Below are positions 10,668 through 21,334 of a DNA stretch of 64,000 nucleotides, piece by piece. The notes beneath the pieces were generated by a model, which did not search any database, was not told where the DNA came from, and worked only from the letters and a program-made list of their open reading frames with translations. The DNA comes from Taudactylus pleione (lineage: Eukaryota > Chordata > Amphibia > Anura > Myobatrachidae): contig JAUIMM010000601.1 in NCBI GenBank assembly GCA_031769625.1, positions 1,120,001 through 1,184,000 of the forward strand. The letters are read 5' to 3'. How positions within the stretch are numbered: position 1 is the first letter of the stretch; each line of letters opens with the position of its first letter. A program made the position numbers and the translations under genes.

Positions 10668-11368
10668 AAATTATTTTACTGGAGAATTGGAAATAGTAGG
10701 AGGAACATCCTGAAACTGGACAGTTAGGGCATGTCTGAGTTGCAAAAACCTATAGAAATATGTAGCCGGAAGATTAAATTCTTCCTTCAGTTGAGTAAAA
10801 GACTTCACAACCCCATTTCAATACAACTGTCCCACTATACCGATACCTCTTTTATCCCAAACCTGTCTAACAGAAAGAGTGTCCAATTCAGAGAAATGAC
10901 ACGAACACCACAAGGGGGTGTCCGGGTCAATCCCATCAAACTGGATTTGTGCATGTACCTCATATTTTAATTGCTTGAACAAGTAGCGAAGGACTACTCC
11001 TGGAAATCTTACCACTTAGCAAGGTCTGCATTGGGGTATGTCCCGGCATTGCCCAAGACACTAAGAGAGTAAGTAAGGAGTCAGCATGGCTGTCCTGCAA
11101 CCAAGACCGAACATGACCCAGCTGTGCAGCATAGTAGTAAAATCGAAAATGTGGAAGAGTCATACCACCATTCACCCTGGATCTAGTGAGAATATCAATT
11201 TAAAATCGATCCCTCTTACCTGCCCAAATAAGCATAGAAAGCATACTATTTAATTTCCAAAATATAGATGCAGGAATATATACTGGGTACTATTGTAATA
11301 TATAGAGAAATTTTGGTTGCAACACCATTTTTATCAGGTTCACTCTGCCCATAATTGTAAGAGGAAGC
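10668..11368 (-). pseudogene. L1 ORF2, region between RT and C-terminus, decayed
   Basis: Short minus-strand frames (11015-10818; 11175-10960) continue the L1 ORF2 direction. They include stretches such as GGMTLPHFRFYYYAAQLGHV, which resembles the GGLGLPNLxxYYxAAxL motif conserved after the L1 RT thumb. Frameshifts and stops separate the pieces. Confidence 0.6.
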
Positions 11369-12795
11369 TTAGTCCAAGAACCAATCTTCTCCCTCAAATA
11401 AGTGCACAACTTGCATTAAATTCAAATCTATAAAGTCTCCTGTTCGATTAGATATCCAGACCCCCAAATATTTAAATCTAGAAACCCAACAAAGAGGCAA
11501 AGATATCTCAGGAGCAACAGGAGGAGCACCCCTCAATGGTAATATAAAAGATTTACCCCAATTAGTAACAAGGCCTGAATAGCTGCTATACTCTGCAAAT
11601 ATTTTGAGAACCACGGGTATGGCTTTCATATATACTCTTTAAGGAACAAAACGAAATCATCTGCGTATAAAGCTATTATATCAACTCTAGTACCCAGGTA
11701 TAATCCCACAACATCGGAGGAGCCTGCAGAATAAATGCCAGTGGTTATTTTACTAGGGCAAAAAGGGCAGGAGATAATGGACAACCCTGTCTCGTAACAG
11801 GAAATTATGAAAATGGAGGGGAAATAAAACTGTTAACAGATATTCTAGCACTGGGTCTACCATAAATAAGTTGTACCCATTTGAGGAAGACAGGCCCCAC
11901 CCCCATACACTGCATAACCTCCCACAAATAGGGCCATTCGACTAAGTCAAAAGCTTTTGCCACATCTAATGAGACAACGACTGAAGCTGCTCCCTGGTCA
12001 TGAGATGCCTGCAAATGAGTGTAAAGATGTATAATGTTTATTGAGGTAGATTTACCCAGCATGAATCTGGTCTGATCCGGATGCACTGTAAAGGCAATAA
12101 CCTTGTTATGTCTCAGAGACAATATTTGTGCAAGTATTTTGGCATTGGCAGGGATCAGTGATATTGGTCTATAGGCATCAGGGAATCTAGGATCCTTCCC
12201 AGGCCTTGGCAAGACAATAATAATACCCTCCAACATAGAGGATGGAAATACACCTTCCTCATAAAATTTGATTAAATAACTGAAACAATCTAGGAATAAA
12301 TATCCCAGCATGTTTATTATATAAATCAATTGGTATGCTGTCATTACCCGGGGCTTTGCCACCAGGGAAGGACTTAATAGCAACCTCTATCTCCTCCAGG
12401 GTGAATGGGGCAACAAGAAAGGCTTGTGCCTCAGGCGACAAGGAAGGTATTCTAATACTAGCCACATAAGACTGCAGTTCAGCCATGGAACAGGACAACC
12501 TAGTACTATATATGTCCTTATATAAAGTGAGGAAAAGGTCAGCTATATCCAGAGTAGAAGTATCAACCATACTATCAGGATGCACAAGCTCAGCAACGAT
12601 CGGAGATGGATGATCAGCGTGTACTAGGTGATCTAGAAAACTCAACGTCCAATCTGCATTCACATAGAATGTATGCAATTTAAATAATAGACTACGTATA
12701 TTCCTATCTGAGATATGAGCTGTCCACACAGACTGAGCTGCCAACCAATGGATCCTAGACATATCCAATTTGTCCCTCAAATAGACCAGTTCCAA
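11369..12795 (-). pseudogene. L1 ORF2 reverse transcriptase domain
   Basis: Frames at 12795-12259, 12383-11805 and 11629-11369 together cover the RT. Visible motifs include FTLEEIEVAIKSFPGGKAPG (RT start), YRPISLIPANAKILAQIL, VSLDVAKAFDLVEWPYL (motif A with catalytic Asp), and ALYADDFVLFL (catalytic YADD, about 11645-11690). A later segment has FSYLIKFYEEG and a LPLCWVSRFKYLGVWIS thumb-like motif. Breaks occur near 12300, between 11805 and 11690, and after 11369. The YADD box is intact, so decay is moderate. Confidence 0.85.
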
Positions 12796-12816
12796 TCGAC
12801 GTGACTCTGATTCAAG

Positions 12817-13140
12817 TTAAGCTTCTCTCCTTCTATAAAACAGCTTCAGTTCAGCAACATGCTTAATCAGAGTACCTCGCATATATGCCTTAAAGGAGTC
12901 CCACACAATTGCCGCTGAGGCAGAGCCAATATTATCCAAAAAATACCCATCCCTCAATGCCTCTAATTCAGAACCAGCTTTCATTTGAATAAGCCAGAAG
13001 GCATGTAACTTCCAAAATACTTGACCTGTAGGACTATCTACCTCCGAGGACATCATGAGGGGAGAATGATCAGACACCCCTCTGGCTTTATAAGTAACAT
13101 GACATATTTTCGGGAGCAGACTGGGGGAAACCAAAGCCAA
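12817..13140 (-). pseudogene. L1 ORF2 segment between endonuclease and RT
   Basis: This 107-codon minus-strand frame contains VSDHSPLMMSS, the SDH motif that closes the L1 AP endonuclease fold (catalytic His), followed by a WKLHAFWL segment. It sits between the endonuclease N-terminal part and the RT, in the right order. A frameshift separates it from both neighbours. Confidence 0.8.
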
Positions 13141-13246
13141 ATCAATTCTAGAAAAAGAATGATAAGTTGTGGAGAAACATGAGAACTGCTGTAAACCTGG
13201 ATGTTTTTCCCTCCAGGCATCTACCCACCCCAGGCTCTCTATAAAG

Positions 13247-13747
13247 CTAGCAAAAATCCAATTTCCCTCTAACTAACTGTAAATGAGAGGTAGCATGCCA
13301 TATGTCCACAAAGGGGTCTAGGAGATTGTTAAAGTCCCCTAAACAAAGTATTGGAGTTCCTGGAGTTGGACCAGCTGCACACTTCAACACCTCATATGAA
13401 AAAGGAGGGGGTATATATACAGCTAATATATATAAAGGCATGGAATATATCTTACATTCAAGAAACACATATCTTCCATATGGATCTGACTTAACTGAAT
13501 TTAACACAAAAGAGAAATATTTTTTAATTAAAATTGAGACCCCCCTGGACAATGACGTGTGGGAGGTGTGGTATTCCCAGCCCACCCATGGCCGTCAAAG
13601 AGAGAGGAGTCTACTACCAACTAAATGGGTCTCTGTTAGACAAATAATATCAGCATTATATTGTTTAAGCATCTTCTGTACCAGAGAGCATTTAACTCTA
13701 TTATTGATTCCACGGACATTACATGTAAGAAAATTTACCTTAGCCAT
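13247..13747 (-). pseudogene. L1 ORF2 AP-type endonuclease, N-terminal part
   Basis: A probable ORF2 start at 13747 gives MAKVNFLTCNVRGINNRVK, a canonical beginning for L1 endonucleases (the N in NVRG is a catalytic or metal-site residue). It continues with DIICLTETHL (the catalytic Glu), then one in-frame stop near 13600, then the 112-codon frame 13585-13247 with ILAVYIPPP and ILCLGDFNNLLDP (the GDFN catalytic Asp/Asn pair). The domain nicks the target DNA before reverse transcription. The plus-strand open frame over the same place (13302-13808) is a shadow. Confidence 0.85.
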
Positions 13748-14198
13748 AGCACAACAGAGAGATCATAACTGCAAATTTCACAACATTTCTCCCTCAAACC
13801 CAGCATAAAGAAACACTGAAAAATAACATGTAATATAATACCAGATATAAAAATAATAAAAAAAAATTAAAAAAACAAAAACTCCCAAAACACCCAATCC
13901 TCCCCTAACCCCACCCCGTATACCACCCCCAACATCAGCAAACCTATATCCCAAACACCCACAAATTATAAAATTAAACTGATTTCAAACCCACAAGGGA
14001 GCAATAGACTGTAGCAGCTACCAATACAAGGGAGCACCCCAGCAATAATAAAAAACAGCGCAATTGACACATATAATTAAATCTATACCACACACATCAA
14101 TATTAGAAAAGTAAAATATAGAATTTTGGTAACTATAGAACCTGCATCTTCAAAAAAACACAGAACTTTTTAAATAACAGCAATGAATATGTAGAAGT
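13748..14198 (-). other. L1 inter-ORF spacer
   Basis: This A-rich and CCC-rich sequence lies between ORF1 and ORF2 of the L1 element. On the minus strand it is T-rich with G-runs (GGGGTGGGG near 13910). No coding motif is seen. It is longer than the mammalian L1 spacer. Confidence 0.55.
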
Positions 14199-15016
14199 TC
14201 AGGTTGGAGCTAAATGGAGGTTCCCCAGAGAGTAACGATCCAGCCACACAGCCGCCTCCTGTGGAGTTGAAAAAAATGAGATTCCCCATCTGCCACAATC
14301 CGGAGTTTGGTCTCTGTGTCTACGCTTAATAGGAAGGAATTGGGCCCTATCTTTTTGGACCTCCATTGCAAAATCTGGGAAAGTAGAACTCTTCATGCCA
14401 TTCCTAGACAGAGGAACTTTAATGCATCAATCCGTAACACTGCATCCTGGTCTTTATAATTTAGCGATTTTGCAATAAAGGTACGAGGGGCAGCAACAGG
14501 TGGAGGGTGGCGAGCAGGAACACGGTGTGCCCTTTCCACAACAAATTGTAAGGTAAAAGAGTCTCTGCCATAGGATTCAATAAGCCATGTTTCCAGAAAT
14601 GATTCAGGAGAGAAGCCCTCTTCAACCTCTGGCAGCTCAACTATTTGGACATCGTTCCGGTGTAGGCGACCCTCCATATCCAGCAATTTGTTTTGAATAG
14701 TGGCCATTTGTTGACTCATAGAAGATACCTTATCTTTCAGGGGACCATGCAAATCCTCTAGGTTAGATATGCGAGTTTCCATCTCACTCACCCATTCCCT
14801 GACTTGCTGCACATCCTGCCGCAAAAGAGAGGTTGCATTGCACTTTTTCAATTTTATCTGAACAACGTTTATCACTAACCGCAATAGCCTCCAGTACTTG
14901 CTGCAGAGTAACCAGAGGTGAAGCCCCACTACACAATCCCTGTGAGTCACCCGCATCTTCAGGGTTAGAGGATTCTTTGTACTGGAGGAGGCGGAACCTG
15001 AGAGGGATGCTGGCAA
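14199..15016 (-). pseudogene. L1 ORF1, RNA-binding chaperone-like protein
   Basis: The main frame is 15016-14393 (207 codons), with a continuation at 14396-14199 in another frame. A coiled-coil-like stretch (VREWVSEMETRISNLEDLHG with heptad hydrophobics) precedes an RRM-like region: LHRNDVQIVELPEVEEGFSP matches the RxxNxRIxGLPE...EG motif of L1 ORF1p. FLETWLIESYG, VERAHRVPA and PRTFIAKSLNYKDQDAVLR then match the rest of the family in order. ORF1p coats L1 RNA as trimers. The start codon is uncertain. The C-terminal piece (EVQKDRAQFLPIKRRHRDQ) is frameshifted. Confidence 0.8.
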
Positions 15017-15094
15017 GCAAACTTTTCCAGCTTAGCTGCTGCAGCAGCAGCCTGCCCAGATTTTCCCATTATAGCAATTCTGCTGTGTGAATAT

Positions 15095-15985
15095 ATAATT
15101 TGTAGACAGGGAGGGGTGAAAAAGGAGCCAGTCATGATCCACAATATTATATAATATATTAGCAACACTCAGTCCCACAAAGAGCCAGTTAGGAGCTGTG
15201 ACAATATAATATGCAGGCAGGGAGACCTGAAAGAGTAGAAATCCAGTCAAAAACTGTGAAGTTAAATATAAGCAGCACTCAGGGCCTGATTCAGAGCCGC
15301 TCGTAAGCGGCCGCTCATTCGCTCCGAGCGATGTTCACACAACTGCGCATGCATATGGGTCATAATACGCATGCGCCAACCAGTCAGTGCGGTCGGAAAT
15401 TGTGTGTTCGCAAAATAGCAAGTGCCTGCTAATTTGAGTGACAGGATGAGGCGTTTGTGGGTGGTAACAGGGGAAGGTGCTTGAAAACGGGGAGTGGAGA
15501 TCCAAACGCAGGCGTGCCAAATGGTCAAAATGGGCGTTTTATGGGTGTGCATAATTAACAAAGCAGCGTCATCGACCACGTCACTTGGTTGTTTCTTAGC
15601 CTGAACTGTTCGCATGATTGCAGTAGGAAAATCCAACCACAAGCACTGCGAGCAGTTCAGACGCCTTTCGATGTACTCGATTAATCTAATAAATAGCGGA
15701 GATGATGAAGGATGCGAGCGGCTAGGGGGCATCTTTACAAAATAGCGAGCGCATGTTTCGTTCGCTCGCTCAGACATAGAGGCGTCAACAGACCGCAAAG
15801 AGTGAGCACTCAATTTAAATAACCAGCCTCTTTTTCTGAACGAGCGAGCCCAAATAGTGTCCGGTTCTGAATCAGGCCCTCAGTCCCAGAGGGAGCCAGG
15901 CAGGAACTGTGGAGACACACTATATAGGCAGGAATGCCTGTAAGGAGACAGAGCCAGTCAGGTAGTGTAATATCCTACTATATGA
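15095..15985 (-). repeat. L1 5'UTR monomer repeats, split by a MITE
   Basis: At least three related units of roughly 110-120 bases are visible, reading on the plus strand as ACTCAGTCCCA, then GAGCCAG with GGCAGG. They lie at about 15100-15165, 15166-15281 and 15880-15985. The last two are separated only by the MITE at 15282-15879. Tandem 5' monomers are a known promoter arrangement in some L1 families; their promoter role here is inference. Confidence 0.6.
15282..15879. mobile_element. Harbinger-like MITE (H1) in the L1 5'UTR
   Basis: Terminal inverted repeats are GGGCCTGATTCAGA at the left and TCTGAATCAGGCCC at the right, flanked by direct TCA triplets (15279-15281 and 15880-15882). A three-base duplication with GGGCC termini fits PIF/Harbinger-type non-autonomous elements. 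The inside is GC-rich with GAGCGA(A) and TCGCT repeats in both orientations. No transposase is encoded; open frames inside are chance. It split the L1 5' monomer array, so it inserted after the L1. Confidence 0.8.
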
Positions 15986-16514
15986 CAGCACCACACAGGT
16001 CTCCAAGCAGGAACTGCAGTGGCACACAGCACTTACACAGCACCCAGAGCTAGGCAGCAGTTGTGGCACCAACTGACTGGGCAAAATGGAGGTGGAAGGG
16101 AAGATGGCCACCAGACCCAAGAAGCCATGCCCACCTCTTGATCTCTACAGTGAACTGAAAATATGGGCAGCAGAGATAAGGTAGGCTAGGTGAAAATAGG
16201 GCAGGGCACCCCTGGAGACCCCCGCTGACTAAACCCAAGTGTGCGGATGTACAGGCTCCAGCCACGCCCAGGACAACACAGACTCAGGTGCTCAGTGTAG
16301 AAGAGGAGCAGAATCACAGCAGAGCAGCGGCTCACAGCGGAAGTGGCAGCGATGACCTGGACCCGTAATGCTTCCTCAGGTGCCTTGTACTCTTAGAGGT
16401 CTAATATGACCTAAATACAGCTGGTCTACTGAGCAGGATTGAAAAATCGAATCTTAAGCTGGGGAGCTCTCCGGACTCACACCTCACTCCTCTGCCACTG
16501 TAGCCACGCCCCCT
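15986..16514 (-). promoter_or_regulatory. outer part of the L1 5'UTR
   Basis: This GC-rich sequence reads on the minus strand from GGGGCGTGGCTACAGTGGCA near 16512. It contains a second GGGCGTGGCTGG near 16270. Its position upstream of ORF1 and its contrast with the AT-rich flank mark it as the L1 5' end. No start site can be fixed from sequence. Confidence 0.5.
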
Positions 16515-17214
16515 GCCATCGTGATACTTAATAAAATAATAATTATTTAAATTCAATTGTGTTCATGTGTAATGAACAAAATCCTAAGTGAAAAGATGAT
16601 GTGAATTTATACGTGTTACATTTTAACTTTGATTAGAAGTGATTTTGTTAATCATATTATGTGTTTATTCAAGGGTGTTGATATGTGACATAGAAAGTGA
16701 GTACTGTGTAAAAATCAAGTGAATAAATATACGTGTATTAAAGATTAGTGAATTGATATAAAACAAATAACTCAGTGAATTTAGGGCTACGTCAAAAAAA
16801 TGTACATTAAATAATGGACATATACTCATTATATACCTAAATTAATCTGACAAATACATTATAATAAATTCATTGAATTATAATATAAAACCACTCTTGT
16901 CAGTATGTTATTATTCATTATTCAAGGATGGTGCCTTCTTTATTATTGCACATCCATTATTTAATTCAGATAATCAAATCTTAGGTATATTATACAAGTA
17001 TAAGGCATGTTTGAAATATGTTTCATTTTCTCATATGTTAGATTTTGAGGATCCAATATGCCTAATTTATATTAATTTCTAAATATATTGTAAAGGCATG
17101 TGTATATTTAATTATCCTTTTAAACAAGTAGTATAATACTACCAAGTAAAAAAGACCACTTTTGTCATTTCAAGAAGAATAAATAAAAAGTGAAAACATG
17201 GTTTATCTTAGGAT
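16515..17214. other. AT-rich stretch, nothing recognised
   Basis: About 75-80 percent A+T by eye, with no clear open frame. It lies downstream of the minus-strand PLE remnant at 17215 and may include its 3'UTR, but nothing proves that. Confidence 0.4.
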
Positions 17215-19320
17215 TCAGAGGAATGGGGTATAGCTGTTGTTTTCATTGTGGTCCTTAGGGTTTAAAGTGTCCATAAGGAAAATATTTTTTGTCTCCACTT
17301 TAAGGAGCTCTTCATCTAAGTTTCTACCACAAATCCCCATCTGAATGTGTCTCATTCCAAAGGCGTTTAAAGTATTCAGATTACTATTGTGGTGTTTATA
17401 GAAATGCCTGGCAACTGATGTAAGGATTTTGAAGTTAGCCATGTCTTTACTAGCATTATACTGTATATTGTTCAAGCATGTTCTAGGATCCTTATTTTTA
17501 GGGGTCTTGAAGTTTTCCCTATATAACATTTGCCACAGGGACATTCTAGATGGTATACAATGCCCACTGTTGTACATGTGATATAATTTTGTATAGTTAA
17601 TTTTTTTGTTTTATTTATTTAAAACCATTGTCTTGGAACTGTACAATATATATCTACAGGCTTTACATTGTCCACATCCATAAGATCCCTTCTTGTTATA
17701 GATAGGTGTCTTGATAGTAGCAAAATGTCTGTGGACCAGTCTATCTTTGATGTTGTGTGATCTTCTCCAGCTGCTTTTAATTCTGGGAGGTAAAAATGAG
17801 GCAAGATCTGTGTCTGATTGAAGGATTGGTCAGTGTCTGAAGAATATCATTGATACTTTCGCAATGTGTGATGAAGGTCCCTATGTATCTAATCATCTCT
17901 TCCTCATTGTGTTTTACTTTAGGTCTCAATGGTGTTTCTCTTGGATATTGGTCAATCTCCCTGATTGATTTCCTAATTAGTCTTTGACTATATCCTCTGT
18001 CTTGGAGTTTTTCTCTCAGTTGTTTCTGCCTGATTTTTAACTATTCTGTAGTAAAACAATTTATTTTAGTGTGTATCAATTCTCCCTTTGGTATTGCTCT
18101 GATGGTTGCAGGTAAATGGGCACTGGATGAATGTAAAATGCTATTCATGGCTGTATTCTTTCTGAAGAAGTCAGTTGTAATTTGACCTTCTTTACCAATC
18201 CTTATTGTCAGATCTAAGAAATCAATTTATCCTTGACTCATGACATGTGTTAACCTTAGATTGAGTTCATTCATATTCAGAATTGAAATTAATTCTTCCA
18301 GCTCCCCTCTATCACCTACCCACAGTATGAGAATGTTGTCAATGTAGTGAAGGTATATTAAAACATGCTCAGTGTATTTTCATGACATTCATTGAAGACC
18401 ACCTCTTTCTCCCACCACCCCAGGTAGAGGTTAGCATACATGGGGGCACAAGCTGTCCCCATCACTGTCCCTCTAACCTGGAGGTAGTGGTGTTCATTAC
18501 AGAGAAAGTCATTTTTAGTCAATACAAATTTTAGGAAAGTGATAAAAGAATCGTTTAAGTCATTTGGTGTTCCCATATCTAAAAAATACTTCACAGCTTG
18601 GACTCCATTCTGGTGGTTTATGCTCATGTACAGGCTCTCTACGTCTCATGTTACCAACCATACACCTGGATTCACACTCAAATCCTGAAGTTTCATAAAC
18701 ACGTCCATCATATCTCTCACATGCAATGTTAAAGTGAGTACATGCTTACGTAGGTGTTGATTTATAAATACACTGGCCTTTTCTAATAAATTACCTACAC
18801 CCAACACTATAGGTCAACCGTGAGGTCTTTTTTGTTTTTGTGTATTTTTGGGAAAAGATACAATGTTTACATTTTAGGTTTGACAACTGTCAGAAGTTCA
18901 AAGTCATTTTTGTGAATGACTCCATTGTTATAAGCTTATTATAATTATTATGTTATAATTAAGTTGCTATATTCTTTAAGGAAGCTTGAAGTTGGATTGA
19001 ATATGAGTGGTTTGTAACAGCTGTTGTCATTCACCTGTTTATTCAATTCTTCAAAGTACATCTCTCTTGGCCATAATACTATGTTGCCTCCCCTTATCGG
19101 AGGGCTTTATGATAACATATTGCCATTTGGAAATTTGTTCCAGTGCCTTCCTTTCCACATTTGTGATGTTATCCCTATATGTTTTTTTGGGGGAAAACAT
19201 TTTATCTAAATCTTTAGAGAACAAATCTTGATACATTTGGATTGCTGGACATATTTTGTTATCCGGGGAGAAAGTTGACTTTCTCTTTAATTTTCAGCCA
19301 TCAAAGGGTATTTGGTTTTT
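17215..19320 (-). pseudogene. decayed Penelope-like element (PLE-B): RT and GIY-YIG region
   Basis: Minus-strand pieces in PLE order are: ISKWQYVIIKPSDKG (about 19100, upstream conserved run); the RT segment 18627-18358 with LQVRGTVMGTACAPMYANLY (motif B region); then YLHYIDNILILWVGD (catalytic motif with YIDN in place of YIDD, about 18320-18355) and FLDLTIRI. The C-terminal part of the nuclease domain follows at 17577-17215, with VARHFYKHHNSNLNTLNAFG and LLKVETKNIFLMDTLNPK. Stops and shifts separate all segments. The MGTACAP/YANLY signature and the C-terminal motif set it apart from PLE-1 and PLE-2, so it is a different family. The altered second Asp would also abolish polymerisation. Confidence 0.8.
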
Positions 19321-19729
19321 AGATTGTGGTAAATAATTTTCTTGTTCCAGATCCTCCAATGTCAAGATTACAGAACATGCCTGACTGTGTTTGGCCCCGG
19401 GATCTGCAATAGGCATTCTAGGACATGAAACAACAATAGCAGGATGACCACTCACAAAGAAAGGCTATGGTCTGAGCCTTTCCTTGCCACCACATGTGAT
19501 GTATGGCATGCTGGCAATTGTACATTTTTCAGTAGTAAATTTAGCACTAGTACTGCTTTGCTGCTCCTGCTCTTATATTAACTGATTCATGGTCGGTTAT
19601 ATATTTGACACCAGACAAAAAACATTTTTTTACACTTGAGAACTATTTTGGGGGGCAAGATGATGGAGAGACACTACCGCACACACTGTCAGTTACACTG
19701 GAAAGATAACACACTATGCATTTTTTTGC
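19321..19729. other. no recognisable feature
   Basis: Mixed composition, probably the upstream part of PLE-B, but no motif is clear enough to call. Confidence 0.4.
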
Positions 19730-19737
19730 ACTTATGG

Positions 19738-19907
19738 CAGTGGTTCCCAAACTTGGTCCTCAGGGCACCTTAACAGTCCAGATTTTCAGGATATCCCTAC
19801 TTAAGCACAAGTAAATTAATTAGTACCAAAGTCAATTTGCACAAGCATGGATATCCTTAACACCTGAACTGTTAGGGTGCCTTGAGGACCAAGTTTTGGA
19901 ACCTCTG
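19738..19907. mobile_element. hAT-like MITE (copy 1), 170 bases
   Basis: The ends are CAGTGGTTCCCAAACTTGGT and the inverse of ACCAAGTTTTGGAACCTCTG, giving long imperfect inverted repeats beginning CAG. It is flanked by ACTTATGG (19730-19737) and ACTTTTGG (19908-19915), an 8-base duplication with one mismatch. The 8-base target site and CAG-type ends fit hAT elements. A second copy lies at 39898-40076. Confidence 0.85.
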
Positions 19908-19915
19908 ACTTTTGG

Positions 19916-20326
19916 CATTGCTTTTTAGATACAGACAAAACTGGCAATTGTTTTCATGCACTTGATTTGGGGTGGAGACAATGGGGGATACCACCGCACA
20001 TAGAACAGTAATAGAATCTGCATCACTCATCTGAACACACACTTCTTAAAATACACAATAGAATTTTCAATTAGAAAAGACTGCAGTTTTTTTTTTTTTC
20101 GACAACAGGAAAAAAAATATTTTTTAACATTTTGTATATATCTGTGACAAAATACTCAAAACAAATGCAGGTTCTTGGGGTGCAGTGGTCTCAGACACAT
20201 TAGAGGATTTTTTTGGACAGAAAAGCAATATACTGTATATCATATAATATTATTCTGCAAAATAAAAAGGTGCAGGTTTACCTTAACAAACAAAAATAAA
20301 ACAATCAGCAATGCCACACACAGTTC
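19916..20326. other. no recognised gene between the MITE and the PLE-2 terminal repeat
   Basis: AT-rich, with an A/T-tract near 20085-20130. Short chance open frames only. Confidence 0.5.
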
Positions 20327-20820
20327 TTCTACCAGCTGGCAGATAGCCCAGGACACCTCCGTCTGTTCATCGCTTCAGACCGGAAGTGACTGACCCACGT
20401 GCGTTCCACCGCACTCGGAAGTCCTGCGTTCCAATCAACAGCGGATGTTACACTCAGACCTCCATATGCTCAATTCCTTAAAACCGGAAGTAACTCATCT
20501 CTGTGCGTTCCACTGCACCAGGAAGTCCTGCGTTCCATCCAATAATATTACAATCCTCTTAGATAAGGAATTCCAAGTGAATGGAATTATTCATGAGCAT
20601 AGGCACTGACATAGTCCTCATAATAGGGTTTATAACCATCCATGCCACATAAAAAACAAATAATACATGAATAAAATATTTAACATTAAATATGATAAAA
20701 AATACCAGATAATACTCATACAAATGGGTCAAACAATATAAGGAGAGATAGCAGCAAAATAGAAATATATAGAAAAAAGATTCACATATAGCAGCAAGTA
20801 TGTTAAACAACAGACACTTT
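20327..20820 (-). repeat. PLE-2 terminal repeat, copy A (3' side, truncated)
   Basis: It matches copies C and B through the blocks ATGGATGGTTATAAACC, CCATTCACTTGGAATTCC and ATGAACAGACGGAGGTGTCC (minus-strand reading). It ends at the CCAGCTGGTAGAAG point (about 20327), before the hammerhead seen in the other two copies. It also carries an extra ACTTCC/GGAACGCA internal unit (about 20400-20530) compared with copy C. Confidence 0.75.
20380..20491. promoter_or_regulatory. ETS-like boxes in PLE-2 terminal repeat
   Basis: CCGGAAGTG at 20380-20388 and CCGGAAGT at 20484-20491 match the ETS/GABP consensus. The same box recurs as ACTTCCGG at 25369-25376 in copy B. PLE-1 carries the same box twice upstream of its ribozyme. 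Function is inferred from motif only. Confidence 0.4.
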
Positions 20821-20849
20821 TCTTATGTTAAGAAACATTTGAGTTTGAA

Positions 20850-21334
20850 CTCCCCATTTAACCCCTTGAGTACAAGTGTTTTTCATTGGTAGATCCATCT
20901 CATTTCAGCTTGTGAAAGCCTCTAATCTACGTCTCTAAATTTTCCATTTAGAATCTGTTGTATGCCTAAAAACTGTTTAATATGGCACTCTTTGCTATTA
21001 TGTTTTATCTTAAAATGAGTGGAAACAGTATGTGTAGTTAGACTAGGGATGTGCAGGCTCGGTTCTACTCGGTTTCGTTCGTTTTTTTTTACCGAATCTT
21101 ATTGGCTATCCAAAACTCGTGACAGCTGAAACCCAATAAGATTCGGTAAAAAAAACCTAACGGAACCGAGTAGAACCGAGCCTGCACATCCCTAAGTTAG
21201 ACCTTTACGAATATTATAAATATGCTCAGATAGTCTAATCTTTAGGTTCTACTAGTTTTACCTATATAAAATAAATTACATGCACACTCAAGGAGGTACA
21301 CCACATTCCTGGAGTTGCATGTAATAAATTCTCT
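20850..21334 (-). pseudogene. PLE-2 GIY-YIG endonuclease region, interrupted by a MITE
   Basis: Before the insertion the minus strand reads YLLECACNLFYIGKTSRT (about 21290-21240), the GIY-YIG motif with cysteines upstream. After the MITE (21194-21044) it resumes with HFKIKHNSKECHIKQFLGIQ and AEMRWIYQ, the C-terminal half of the domain with its His and Glu/Arg positions. Stops occur within both halves and one frameshift separates it from the linker upstream. The domain nicks DNA for insertion in PLEs. Confidence 0.75.
21044..21194. mobile_element. palindromic hAT-like MITE, 151 bases, inside PLE-2
   Basis: Ends are TAGGGATGTGCAGGCTCGGT and its inverse complement; the arms continue through TTCTACTCGGTTTCGTT and a second ACCGAATCTTATTGG/CCAATAAGATTCGGT stem, so most of the element folds back. 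AGTTAGAC flanks both sides (21036-21043 and 21195-21202), a perfect 8-base duplication. Non-coding, inserted into the PLE-2 nuclease gene. Confidence 0.9.

Larger units (their letters stand above)
9930..16514 (-). mobile_element. L1-clade LINE, near full length, minus strand, degenerate
   Basis: In minus-strand order there is a GC-rich 5'UTR starting GGGGCGTGGC near 16512, ORF1 (15016-14199), then ORF2 with an AP endonuclease (13747-13247), a spacer (13140-12259), RT (12795-11369) and a C-terminal region with a CCHC-like motif (to about 9935). The order and motifs are those of the L1 clade. Stops and frameshifts break ORF2 at several places, a Harbinger-like MITE sits in the 5'UTR, and extra sequence interrupts the ORF2 C-terminus near 10280-10435. 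The subclade (for example Tx1-like) is not resolved. Confidence 0.85.

Noticed and set aside
13302..13808. 168-codon plus-strand open frame
   Set aside because: It lies antisense to the L1 endonuclease, which has unmistakable motifs on the minus strand; the frame is a shadow.
15262..15813. 183-codon minus-strand open frame
   Set aside because: It lies almost wholly inside the Harbinger-like MITE H1 and has no domain motif; GC-rich sequence makes long chance frames.
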